A stretch of DNA of 6,218 nucleotides from DATDAH01 sp036525535 (GCA_036525535.1 DATDAH010000156.1:1-6218), one strand, 5' to 3'; shown: positions 1-5,024, numbered from the stretch's first letter. A program made the numbers and translations. The notes: generated from the letters alone by a model not told the origin.

Positions 1-764
1 ACCTGGCCGCTGAACGGCTCGTTCTGGCTCCCCCCGACGGCGATGGTCGAGCTGGCCATGAGCAGGCCCAGCAGGAGCGCCCCACCGTCGCCCATGAAGA
101 TCCGGGCCGGGTTGAAGTTGTGGGGCAGGAAGCCCAGGCAGATGCCGAGGGTGATGACGGCGACCAGGGGACCGATGTTGTTCTCGCTGATCACCCCGGC
201 GTCGATGAGCTGCTCGCTGTAGAGGAAGAAGGAGCCGGCGGCGATGGCCACGATGCCGGTGGCGAGGCCGTCGAGGCCGTCGACCAGGTTGACGGCGTTG
301 GCCATGCCCACCACCCAGAGCACGGTGATGAGGGCCGACAGGTCGGGGGACAGGAGCACCAGGTCGTAGAACGGGATGCGCAGGAAGAGGATGCTCACGC
401 CGAAGCGGACCAGGACCGTGCCGGCCAGCACCATGCCCGCCACCCGGGCCGGGGCCGACACCTCGCGGAGGTCGTCGGTCAACCCGACGGCGAAGATGAT
501 GGTCGCTGCCAGGAGCACGCCGAGCGGCTCGCTGGACCCGTCGAACACGGCGGCGAACGAGTCCATCTGCCAGGCCACCGCCATCGAGGCGACCAGGGCC
601 AGGAACATGGCGATGCCGCCGATGGTGGCGGTGGGGACGGAGTGGACGCGGCGCTCGTCGGGCGCCACGACCGCGCCGTAGCGCTCGGCCAGGCGTCGGA
701 CGAGCGGGGTCAGGGCGAAGGTGACGGTGAAGGCCACGCCCAACACGATGAGCTTGGCTCCCAC
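1..764 (-). CDS. wecA: WecA/TagO-type undecaprenyl-phosphate sugar-1-phosphate transferase (C-terminus missing)
   Basis: Integral membrane enzyme of glycosyltransferase family 4 (MraY/WecA/TagO). It would move a UDP-linked amino-sugar phosphate, probably GlcNAc-1-phosphate, onto undecaprenyl (or decaprenyl) phosphate at the inner face of the membrane, the first step in making lipid-linked envelope glycans. The reading frame stays open from the GTG at 764 to the left edge, giving 254 residues of a family usually 350-400 long. Visible motifs in order: substrate loop PDERRVHSVP at 35-44 followed by IGG; the metal-binding acidic pair in GLTDDL at 94-99; NLVDGLDGLATG at 159-170; and NFNPARIFMGDGG at 216-228. 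Hydrophobic segments lie near 3-20, 46-66, 82-96, 107-127, 142-158, 167-181 and 198-213. The start is limited by an in-frame TGA at 785-783; GTG 764 is the first start after it, with GAGGG seven bases upstream. It follows glyA on the same strand after a 295-base gap. In related genomes atpI and atpB come next, which cannot be seen here. The exact sugar is not decided by sequence. Confidence 0.93.
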   Translation of the reverse strand, partial: MGAKLIVLGVAFTVTFALTPLVRRLAERYGAVVAPDERRVHSVPTATIGGIAMFLALVASMAVAWQMDSFAAVFDGSSEPLGVLLAATIIFAVGLTDDLREVSAPARVAGMVLAGTVLVRFGVSILFLRIPFYDLVLLSPDLSALITVLWVVGMANAVNLVDGLDGLATGIVAIAAGSFFLYSEQLIDAGVISENNIGPLVAVITLGICLGFLPHNFNPARIFMGDGGALLLGLLMASSTIAVGGSQNEPFSGQ

Positions 765-771
765 GCCCCCA

Positions 772-776
772 CCCTC
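772..776 (-). promoter_or_regulatory. Ribosome binding site of the wecA-like gene
   Basis: The minus strand reads GAGGG here, seven bases before the GTG at 764. It supports this GTG as the start, since the upstream in-frame stop at 785-783 leaves no earlier choice. Confidence 0.55.
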
Positions 777-882
777 GCGCGTTCAGTCACCCGGAACGAA
801 CCATGACACGGCTCCGCCGATGCGGCCGGTCGAGGGCTCGGCTCCACGCCGTTCCGCAGCCTCACGCCCACCCGAACGCGGA

Positions 883-910
883 ACTGCCGACGGGTTGCCC
901 CGCCGGCAGT
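883..910 (-). other. Strong RNA hairpin with GNRA tetraloop
   Basis: The minus-strand RNA has the arm ACUGCCGGCGGG, the loop GCAA and the arm CCCGUCGGCAGU. This makes 12 continuous pairs including one G-U (bases 903 and 890), capped by a GNRA tetraloop. On the plus strand the same site has an A-C mismatch and a UUGC loop, so the structure favours minus-strand RNA, the direction of the downstream wecA-like gene. No U-run follows, so it does not look like an intrinsic terminator. Confidence 0.65.
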
Positions 911-977
911 CCGCCCCGCGCCCTTGGGAAAGAGGTGCTGGGCCAGCCCAGCTCGCGCCTCCGTCCCTCCGGGACAG

Positions 978-983
978 AGAGTA
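978..983 (-). promoter_or_regulatory. Putative -10 box for the wecA-like transcript
   Basis: TACTCT on the minus strand fits the TANNNT pattern of actinobacterial sigma-A promoters and is the best such site in the 765-1059 gap. No good TTGACA-like -35 lies 16-18 bases upstream; that position is taken up by an imperfect palindrome (984-1016). A transcript start near 968-972 would give a leader of about 205 bases. Confidence 0.35.
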
Positions 984-1016
984 CACACACTGTGGTCGTC
1001 TCCGCCACCCTGTGTG
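984..1016 (-). promoter_or_regulatory. Imperfect palindrome abutting the -10 box (possible operator or hairpin)
   Basis: CACACA at 984-989 pairs with TGTGTG at 1011-1016, and GTGG at 992-995 pairs with CCAC at 1005-1008, around a 9-base centre; a 2-by-2 internal mismatch separates the two arms. The site fills the -35 region of the putative wecA promoter and is less GC-rich than its surroundings. It could be a protein binding site, or a hairpin in the 3' tail of the glyA transcript, whose stop lies 44 bases upstream. Confidence 0.35.
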
Positions 1017-1028
1017 ACCTCTGGCCCA

Positions 1029-1051
1029 GCCGGCCGTCAGGCGGGGCCGGT
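1029..1051 (-). terminator. GC-rich hairpin just after glyA
   Basis: CCGGCC at 1030-1035 and GGCCGG at 1045-1050 form a perfect six-pair stem with a 9-base loop, plus a G-T outer pair. It begins about nine bases after the glyA stop codon. There is no U-run, so it could be at most a U-less terminator; in such GC-rich DNA a stem of this size may be chance. Confidence 0.25.
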
Positions 1052-1059
1052 CCGGACGC

Positions 1060-2301
1060 TCACGGGTAGGGCGTGAACCGCGCGCACAGCGCGGCGACGT
1101 CGGCCCGCACCGACCCCAGGGCCTCGTCGTCGTCGCGCTCCCGGAGGGCTTCGGCGATGAAGCCGGCGATGGCGGCCATCTCGTCCGGACCCATGCCCTG
1201 CGTGGTCACGGCCGGGGTACCGATGCGCAGCCCGCTGGTGACGAAGGGCGAGCGGGGGTCGTCGGGGATCGTGTTCTTGTTGAGCGTGACGCCCGCCCGG
1301 TCGAGGACGATCTGGGCGTCCTTGCCCGTCAGCTCGGTATCGAAGCTGCGCAGGTCGACGAGCATGAGGTGGTTGTCGGTCCCGCCGGAGACCAGACGGA
1401 AGCCCTCCTGGGTGAGCGCCTCGGCGAGGGCCGACGCGTTGGCCACGATGGCTCCGGCGTAGTCCTTGAACTCGGGCATGGCGGCCTCGCGGAACGCCAC
1501 GGCCTTGGCCGCGATCACGTGCTCCAGCGGGCCACCCTGCAGTCCCGGGAAGATGGCCTTGTCGATGGCCGCGGCGTGCTCCTCGCGGGCGAGGATGCAG
1601 CCACCCCGCGGGCCCCGCAGCGTCTTGTGGGTGGTCAAGGTGACGATGTCGGCGTAGGGCACCGGGTCGGGGTGCACGCCACCGGCGATGAGCCCGGCGA
1701 TGTGGGCGGCGTCGAAGACGAGCAGGGCCCCGACGTCATCCGCGATCGACCGCAGCGGCTCGGGATCGATGCGCCGGGGATAGGCCGTCGCCCCGGCGAT
1801 GATCATCTTGGGCATCTCGGACTTGGCCAGGTCCCGGATCCGGTCGTAGTCGAGGCGCTCGTCGCTGGGGGTCACGCCGTAAGCGACGAAGTCGTACAGC
1901 CGGCCGCTGATGTTGACCGGTGAGCCGTGGGTCAGGTGGCCACCATGGTCCAGGCTCATGCCCAGGACCTTGTCGCCCGGCTCCAGCAGGGCCAGGTAGA
2001 CGGCGACGTTGGCATTGGCGCCGGAGTGGGGCTGGACGTTCGCGTGGTCGGCGCCGAAGAGGGTGCAGGCCCGGTCACGGGCCAGGACCTCGACCTCGTC
2101 GATGACCTGGTTGCCGCCGTAGTAGCGCTTGGACGGATAGCCCTCGCTGTACTTGTTGGTCAGCACCGAGCCCGTGGCCTCCATCACGTCGGGCGAGGTG
2201 AAGTTCTCCGACGCGATGAGCTGCAGGGTCGTGTTCTGACGCTCGCGCTCCCGGGTCAGGAGGTCGAACAGCTCGGCGTCGCGGCTGGTGGTCCAGGTCA
2301 T
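1060..2301 (-). CDS. glyA: Serine hydroxymethyltransferase
   Basis: Cytosolic PLP enzyme that converts serine and tetrahydrofolate to glycine and 5,10-methylenetetrahydrofolate, the main source of one-carbon units for purines, thymidylate and methionine. The product is 413 residues, the normal family length. Visible motifs: LQLIASENF at 27-34; YSEGYPSKRYYGG at 51-63; SLDHGGHLTHG at 116-126; the PLP-contacting DAAHIAG at 197-203; the Schiff-base lysine K226 in TLTTHKTLRGPRGG (221-234); and SGLRIGTPAVTTQG at 356-369 with the carboxylate-binding arginine R359. All key residues are present. The ATG at 2301 was chosen because the protein begins correctly there and GGAG sits nine bases upstream; a longer frame from 2400 only reads into the upstream gene out of frame. 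The start overlaps the stop of the phosphatase gene as ATGA, so the two are very probably co-transcribed and translationally coupled. The stop is TGA. Confidence 0.98.
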   Translation of the reverse strand: MTWTTSRDAELFDLLTRERERQNTTLQLIASENFTSPDVMEATGSVLTNKYSEGYPSKRYYGGNQVIDEVEVLARDRACTLFGADHANVQPHSGANANVAVYLALLEPGDKVLGMSLDHGGHLTHGSPVNISGRLYDFVAYGVTPSDERLDYDRIRDLAKSEMPKMIIAGATAYPRRIDPEPLRSIADDVGALLVFDAAHIAGLIAGGVHPDPVPYADIVTLTTHKTLRGPRGGCILAREEHAAAIDKAIFPGLQGGPLEHVIAAKAVAFREAAMPEFKDYAGAIVANASALAEALTQEGFRLVSGGTDNHLMLVDLRSFDTELTGKDAQIVLDRAGVTLNKNTIPDDPRSPFVTSGLRIGTPAVTTQGMGPDEMAAIAGFIAEALRERDDDEALGSVRADVAALCARFTPYP

Positions 2302-2885
2302 GCGGTGGTGCTCCTGATGGCATTGTCGGCTTCGGGCTCGGCGGCCGGCCAGAGGTGGTCGACCACCACGCCGATGAGCCCGTCGAGCTCGTCGGCGCAC
2401 TTGCGGTAGGTGCGGAGGTTGTGCCCGTAGGGATCGGCCACGTCGTCGGACGACGACTCACCGAGGTGCTCCGCCGTCGTGCGCTCCTCGACGAGCGTGG
2501 CCAGCCAGTCGGCCACCTCGACCTCGGGCGGGCGGGGACCGGCGTCCAGGGACCGTCGGGCCAGCTCGCGCAGGGTGAACGCCCGCGACCAGCTGTCGGG
2601 GACGAGGATCGCGGCCTCGCGGACGTGGCGTCGCTCCATCCCGATGATCAGGTCGGCCCGCTCGAGCATCGCCGCGGTCACGGCCCGGCTGGCGTGGGTG
2701 GAGATGTCGAGGTCGCGGTCGGCCATGAGGCTGGTCGAGTGGGCGCTGGCGGGTCGGCCGTCATCGAGCAGCCCGGCCGAGTGGACGGTGGCGGCCACAC
2801 CCCGACGGTCCAGCTCGTCGGCGAGGAGCGCCTCGGCCATCGGCGAGCGGCAGATGTTGCCCGTGCAGAGGATCAGGACGTCGAT
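2298..2885 (-). CDS. Low-molecular-weight protein tyrosine phosphatase family protein, apparent ATC start
   Basis: Cytosolic phosphatase of the LMW-PTP/arsenate reductase fold that removes phosphate from protein tyrosine (or arginine); substrates cannot be told from sequence. The P-loop CTGNICRSPMAE at 7-18 has nucleophile C7 and R13 of CX5R. The middle has VHSAGLLDDGRPAS (34-47) and ADLIIGMERRH (77-87). The general acid is D151 in ADPYGH (150-155). At 195 residues it is longer than the classical ~150-residue enzymes, with extra sequence at about 97-148. Counting from the family's normal N-terminus, translation should begin at IDVLILC, but that codon is ATC (2885-2883). No ATG, GTG or TTG exists in frame between the upstream TAG (2897-2895) and the P-loop. 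The ATG at 2840 would delete the P-loop and is rejected as start. CTG at 2876 is an alternative. The gene heads a two-gene unit with glyA (ATGA overlap). Confidence 0.9.
   Translation of the reverse strand: MDVLILCTGNICRSPMAEALLADELDRRGVAATVHSAGLLDDGRPASAHSTSLMADRDLDISTHASRAVTAAMLERADLIIGMERRHVREAAILVPDSWSRAFTLRELARRSLDAGPRPPEVEVADWLATLVEERTTAEHLGESSSDDVADPYGHNLRTYRKCADELDGLIGVVVDHLWPAAEPEADNAIRSTTA
2311..2314 (-). promoter_or_regulatory. Ribosome binding site of glyA
   Basis: GGAG on the minus strand, nine bases before the ATG at 2301 and inside the last codons of the phosphatase gene. It decides the ATG over the longer in-frame extension. Confidence 0.6.
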
Positions 2886-2891
2886 GCCCGG

Positions 2892-2897
2892 ATTCTA
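2892..2897 (-). promoter_or_regulatory. -10 box of the phosphatase-glyA operon, leaderless spacing
   Basis: TAGAAT on the minus strand matches TATAAT at five of six bases. Exactly six bases separate it from the A of the apparent ATC start at 2885, the normal -10 to transcription-start distance, so the mRNA probably begins at the start codon. The TAG of the box is also the stop codon that closes the frame upstream. No convincing -35 is visible. Confidence 0.55.
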
Positions 2898-2916
2898 CGG
2901 ACACGACGCCGCCATC

Positions 2917-2922
2917 TAGCTT
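2917..2922 (+). promoter_or_regulatory. -10 box of the thiolase-like gene, leaderless spacing
   Basis: TAGCTT fits TANNNT and ends six bases before the GTG at 2929, with no ribosome binding site between. This suggests a leaderless mRNA starting at the G of GTG. It mirrors the box on the other strand at 2892-2897. The in-frame TAG at 2917-2919 rules out an earlier start. The -35 region is weak. Confidence 0.45.
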
Positions 2923-2928
2923 GCGTTC

Positions 2929-4302
2929 GTGGCCCTGGACCCTCGGACCCCGGTGCTCGTCGGTGTCGGTCAGCTCACCCACCGTGTCGACCGGGGGGCC
3001 GACGCCCTCGAACCCGTCGCCCTCCTCGAGGAAGCGGCCCGGCGGGCCGAGGCCGACACGGGTGCGGAGGGCGTCCTGGCCACCCTCGACTCGATCCGCG
3101 TCGTCAGCATCCTGTCGTGGCGCTACGGCGACCCGGGGCGGGTCCTGGCCGAGCGGTTCGGGGCCGACGCCCGCACGATCTACACGACAGGCGGCGGCCA
3201 GACACCCCAGGCCCTGGTGCACCAGACGGCCGAGGACGTCCTGGCCGGTCGGGCCGACTGTGTGCTCATCGGCGGGGCGGAGGCATGGCGCACCCGGCAG
3301 GGCGCTCGCCGCGACGGCCGTGCCTTGCCCTGGTCCGATCAGCGCGACGCGGTTCCCGACGATCTGGTCGGGGGCGACCTCGCCATGAACCACCCCGACG
3401 AGCTCGCCCTCGGCATCGGTCAGCCCGTGCAGGTCTATCCCCTCTTCGACGTGGCCCTCCGGGCTGCCGAGGGGGTGTCGGTCGCCGACCACCGGGCCCG
3501 GCTCGGCGCCCTCTACGCCCGCTTCAGCGAGCTCGCCGCGGCCAACCCGTACGCCTGGAACCGCGAGGTGTACACCGCCCACGAGATCGCCACGGCCACA
3601 CCGGAGAACCGGATGGTCGGGTTCCCGTACACCAAGCGGATGAACAGCTACGAGATGCTCGACCAGGCCGCCGCCGTGCTCTGCTGCTCGGTGGAGCGGG
3701 CCGAGGCCTTGGGCATCGCGTCTGACCGCTGGGTCTTCCCCTACAGCGGGGCCGAGGCCAAGGACACCTACGTCTCCTTCCGAGGCTCGCTGGGGCGCTC
3801 ACCGGCCATGGTCGCGGCGGGACGTTCGGCACTGGCCCTGGCCGACACCGAAGCCGACGGTGTCGCCCACCTCGACCTCTATTCCTGCTTCCCGTCCGCC
3901 GTGCGCCTGGCCGCCCGGGCCATCGGGGTCAGCGACGAACGGGACCTGACCGTCACGGGTGGCATGAGCTTCGCCGGCGGTCCCTGGAACAACTATGTGA
4001 CCCACGCGATCGCCGCCATGGTCGAGATTCTCCGGGACCATCCCGGCGAGCTCGGCCTGGTGTCGGCCAACGGCGGCCTCGCGAGCAAGGAGGCCTTCGG
4101 GATCTACGGCACCCACCCTCCGCCCGCCGGGTTCCGCCTGGCCCGCCCCCAGGACGAGGTCGACGCCGTGCCCCGTCGCGAGCTCTCCACCGATCACGAG
4201 GGACCGGTGACCCTCGAGACCTACACCGTCATGCACGACCGTGACGGCGCCCCGACGCTGGCCATCGCCGCCACCCTCACCAGTGCCGGCGTCCGGGCAT
4301 GA
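2929..4302 (+). CDS. Thiolase-like protein (TLP1 type), catalytic residues replaced, C-terminus probably cut short
   Basis: The 457-residue product has the thiolase fold and would usually be annotated acetyl-CoA acetyltransferase, but it cannot be an ordinary thiolase. The loop that should carry the nucleophilic Cys (CxS/CGSG) reads TTGGGQTPQ at 86-94, with no Cys. The NEAF position reads DLYSCFPSA at 316-324. The GHP histidine loop is replaced by GGPWNNYVTHA at 350-360, and the CxG loop reads SANGGLASKEA at 379-389. This matches what is known of mycobacterial TLP1, a monomeric thiolase-like protein with an extra C-terminal beta-barrel and no thiolase activity. Here the extra domain starts near 424 (GPVTLETYTV) and stops abruptly at TGA 4300-4302, although coding-like sequence continues in frame to 4404. 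GTG 2929 is the only start after an in-frame TAG at 2917. It lies on the opposite strand from all its neighbours, facing the cyclic-nucleotide-binding gene. Function unknown; a role in binding acyl-CoA or lipid is inference. Confidence 0.9.
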   Translation: MALDPRTPVLVGVGQLTHRVDRGADALEPVALLEEAARRAEADTGAEGVLATLDSIRVVSILSWRYGDPGRVLAERFGADARTIYTTGGGQTPQALVHQTAEDVLAGRADCVLIGGAEAWRTRQGARRDGRALPWSDQRDAVPDDLVGGDLAMNHPDELALGIGQPVQVYPLFDVALRAAEGVSVADHRARLGALYARFSELAAANPYAWNREVYTAHEIATATPENRMVGFPYTKRMNSYEMLDQAAAVLCCSVERAEALGIASDRWVFPYSGAEAKDTYVSFRGSLGRSPAMVAAGRSALALADTEADGVAHLDLYSCFPSAVRLAARAIGVSDERDLTVTGGMSFAGGPWNNYVTHAIAAMVEILRDHPGELGLVSANGGLASKEAFGIYGTHPPPAGFRLARPQDEVDAVPRRELSTDHEGPVTLETYTVMHDRDGAPTLAIAATLTSAGVRA

Positions 4303-4404
4303 GCGACCAGCGACGACGCCGCGGTCATGGCCATCCTCCTGGACGACACCGAGCACGTCGGCGACGAGGCCCACCGCACGCCAGAAGGCCGCCTCACGCT
4401 CTGA
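4303..4404 (+). pseudogene. In-frame continuation of the thiolase-like gene after a TGA
   Basis: After the TGA at 4300-4302 the same frame runs 33 more sense codons to a TGA at 4402-4404. The translation begins ATSDDAAVMAILLDD and ends PEGRLTL. It resembles the last strands and helix of the C-terminal domain of actinobacterial thiolase-like proteins, and nearly all its codons end in G or C, as in the gene itself. With the TGA counted as a residue (TGG, Trp, differs by one base) the protein would be 491 residues, closer to the family length of about 490-500 as I recall it. The other reading, a new gene starting at the ATG overlapping this stop, gives an arginine- and proline-rich shadow peptide. 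Confidence 0.6.
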
Positions 4405-4408
4405 AGCC

Positions 4409-4456
4409 GCTCAGGCGCCAGCTTGGGCCGCAGCCCTCTGCTGCGCAGGCGCCAGC
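4409..4456. repeat. 14-base direct repeat, two copies 34 bases apart
   Basis: GCTCAGGCGCCAGC at 4409-4422 and GCGCAGGCGCCAGC at 4443-4456 differ at one base. Both contain the self-complementary GGCGCC. They lie in the gap between two convergent genes. The first copy starts just after the second stop of the thiolase-like frame. Confidence 0.6.
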
Positions 4457-4467
4457 CGGAGCAGCAG
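4438..4467. terminator. Possible bidirectional terminator hairpin between convergent genes
   Basis: CTGCTGC at 4438-4444 and GCAGCAG at 4461-4467 form a perfect seven-pair stem with a 16-base loop that holds the second 14-base repeat. It lies where both the thiolase-like gene (plus) and the cyclic-nucleotide-binding gene (minus) need to end transcription. No U-run on either side, so the call is weak. Confidence 0.3.
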
Positions 4468-4503
4468 GACCGACCCACAGCATCGGCGGAGCCGGACTTG
4501 CTG

Positions 4504-4557
4504 AGCGGAGCGAAGCCAGTCACGTGTGACAGCGGAGCGAAGTCAGTCAAATGTCAC
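4504..4557. repeat. Two tandem 27-base units with AGCGGAGCGAAG core
   Basis: Unit one (4504-4530) and unit two (4531-4557) agree at 23 of 27 positions and share the exact opening AGCGGAGCGAAG. A perfect inverted repeat, GTGACA at 4526-4531 and TGTCAC at 4552-4557, brackets the second unit. The second unit covers the stop codon and last codons of the cyclic-nucleotide-binding gene (4547-4557). It looks like a small intergenic repeat family; no ORF or mobile-element gene accompanies it. Confidence 0.65.
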
Positions 4558-4990
4558 TGTCGCGGTCGGCGTTCTCCTGGGCGCGGGCGTTGAGGAGGGA
4601 CATGACCCGCTGGCTGGCCTTGGGCAGATCGTCGAGCAGGGCCCGGAAGTGGCGGGTGTCGAAGGCCAGCAGGCGCATGGGGGTCTCGGCGACGACGGTG
4701 GCGGAACGGGGCTTGTGGTCGATGAGCGCCATCTCGCCGACCATCGACCCGGCCTCCAGCGAGGCGGCGTGCTCGCCGCCGAAGTACACGCCGGCCGTGC
4801 CGTCCAGGATCACGAAGCACTCGAGGCCCGGACGGCCCTGGTCCATGAGCTCGGCCCCGGCTTCGGCTTCGACCTCGTCGGCCAGGTCGGCGACTCGGGC
4901 CAACTCCTGGGGTGTGAACCCCTCGAAGAAGCTGACATCGCCGAGCTCGGCGATCACCGCCTGCTTCTCGGCCTTCCTGCGTCTGAACAT
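4547..4990 (-). CDS. Single-domain cyclic-nucleotide-binding protein
   Basis: A 147-residue soluble protein made almost entirely of one CAP/cNMP-binding domain. It opens with a basic stretch (FRRRKAEK, 2-9), then the helix-and-barrel sequence FFEGFTPQELARVADLA (21-37), AGAELMDQGRPG (44-55) and CFVILDGTAGVYF (58-70). The phosphate-binding cassette is GSMVGEMALIDHKPRSATV at 81-99, with E86 for the ribose hydroxyl and R95 for the cyclic phosphate both kept, so nucleotide binding is plausible. There is no helix-turn-helix or other output domain; the C-terminal helix ends in a short acidic tail. It may act through a partner protein. ATG 4990 was chosen because longer frames run into sua5; GGGGG lies six bases upstream. 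It lies 64 bases downstream of sua5 on the same strand, has its own candidate promoter, and faces the thiolase-like gene. Its last codons lie inside a 27-base repeat. Confidence 0.9.
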   Translation of the reverse strand: MFRRRKAEKQAVIAELGDVSFFEGFTPQELARVADLADEVEAEAGAELMDQGRPGLECFVILDGTAGVYFGGEHAASLEAGSMVGEMALIDHKPRSATVVAETPMRLLAFDTRHFRALLDDLPKASQRVMSLLNARAQENADRDSDI

Positions 4991-5018
4991 GCGGTACCCC
5001 CGACCCTCGAACGTCGCG

Positions 5019-5024
5019 ACAGTA
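5019..5024 (-). promoter_or_regulatory. Putative -10 box of the cyclic-nucleotide-binding gene
   Basis: TACTGT on the minus strand fits TANNNT and lies in the 64-base gap after sua5. A start near 5012 would leave a leader of about 22 bases holding the GGGGG ribosome binding site at 4997-5001. No clear -35. Read-through from sua5 is the alternative. Confidence 0.35.

Larger units (their letters stand above)
765..970 (-). ncRNA. Candidate structured 5' leader of the wecA-like mRNA
   Basis: About 200 non-coding bases lie between the putative promoter at 978-983 and the GTG at 764. No codon-like frame is open through them. Transcribed from the minus strand they would form several compact hairpins: GCUGGG/CCCAGC with a 4-base loop at 937-952, a 12-pair stem with a GCAA loop at 883-910, and GUUCCGC/GCGGAAC pairing 851-857 with 878-884. 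The last overlaps the foot of the 883-910 stem by two bases, so the two either stack or compete. I could not match it to a riboswitch family by its conserved core. It may be a regulatory leader, or a GC-rich spacer with chance pairing apart from the 12-pair stem. Confidence 0.4.

Noticed and set aside
120..806. Long plus-strand open frame of 228 residues, rich in Gly, Asp, His and Gln
   Set aside because: It is the antisense shadow of the wecA-like gene, whose minus-strand frame carries all the family motifs. The composition is typical of a GC-rich shadow frame.
765..1059. Known riboswitch in the glyA-wecA gap (c-di-AMP, glycine, cobalamin, TPP considered)
   Set aside because: I could not find the conserved core sequences of any of these by eye. 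The leader is reported only as an unassigned structured candidate.
2298..2840. Phosphatase starting at the ATG at 2840
   Set aside because: That start would remove the P-loop cysteine and arginine, which are encoded just upstream in the same frame and are essential to the family.
2761..3582. Minus-strand open frame of 273 residues
   Set aside because: Antisense shadow of the thiolase-like gene; no recognisable motif.
2355..3725. Plus-strand open frame of 456 residues
   Set aside because: It runs antisense through the phosphatase and then out of frame through the thiolase-like gene, with low-complexity Arg/Gly/Pro sequence and no domain.
4300..4302. TGA read as tryptophan throughout this genome
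   Set aside because: glyA and the phosphatase both end at TGA exactly where the families end, so a reassigned code is not supported; a local mutation or read-through is simpler.
4299..4529. A new gene starting at the ATG that overlaps the TGA at 4300-4302 (ATGA coupling)
   Set aside because: The product is an Arg/Pro/His-rich shadow peptide. The frame continuing the thiolase-like gene has the better codon pattern and family resemblance.
4221..4550. Minus-strand open frame of 109 residues across the convergent gap
   Set aside because: Its N-terminal repeat (DFAPLS, GFAPLS) is only the translation of the 27-base tandem repeat, and the rest is antisense to the thiolase-like gene.
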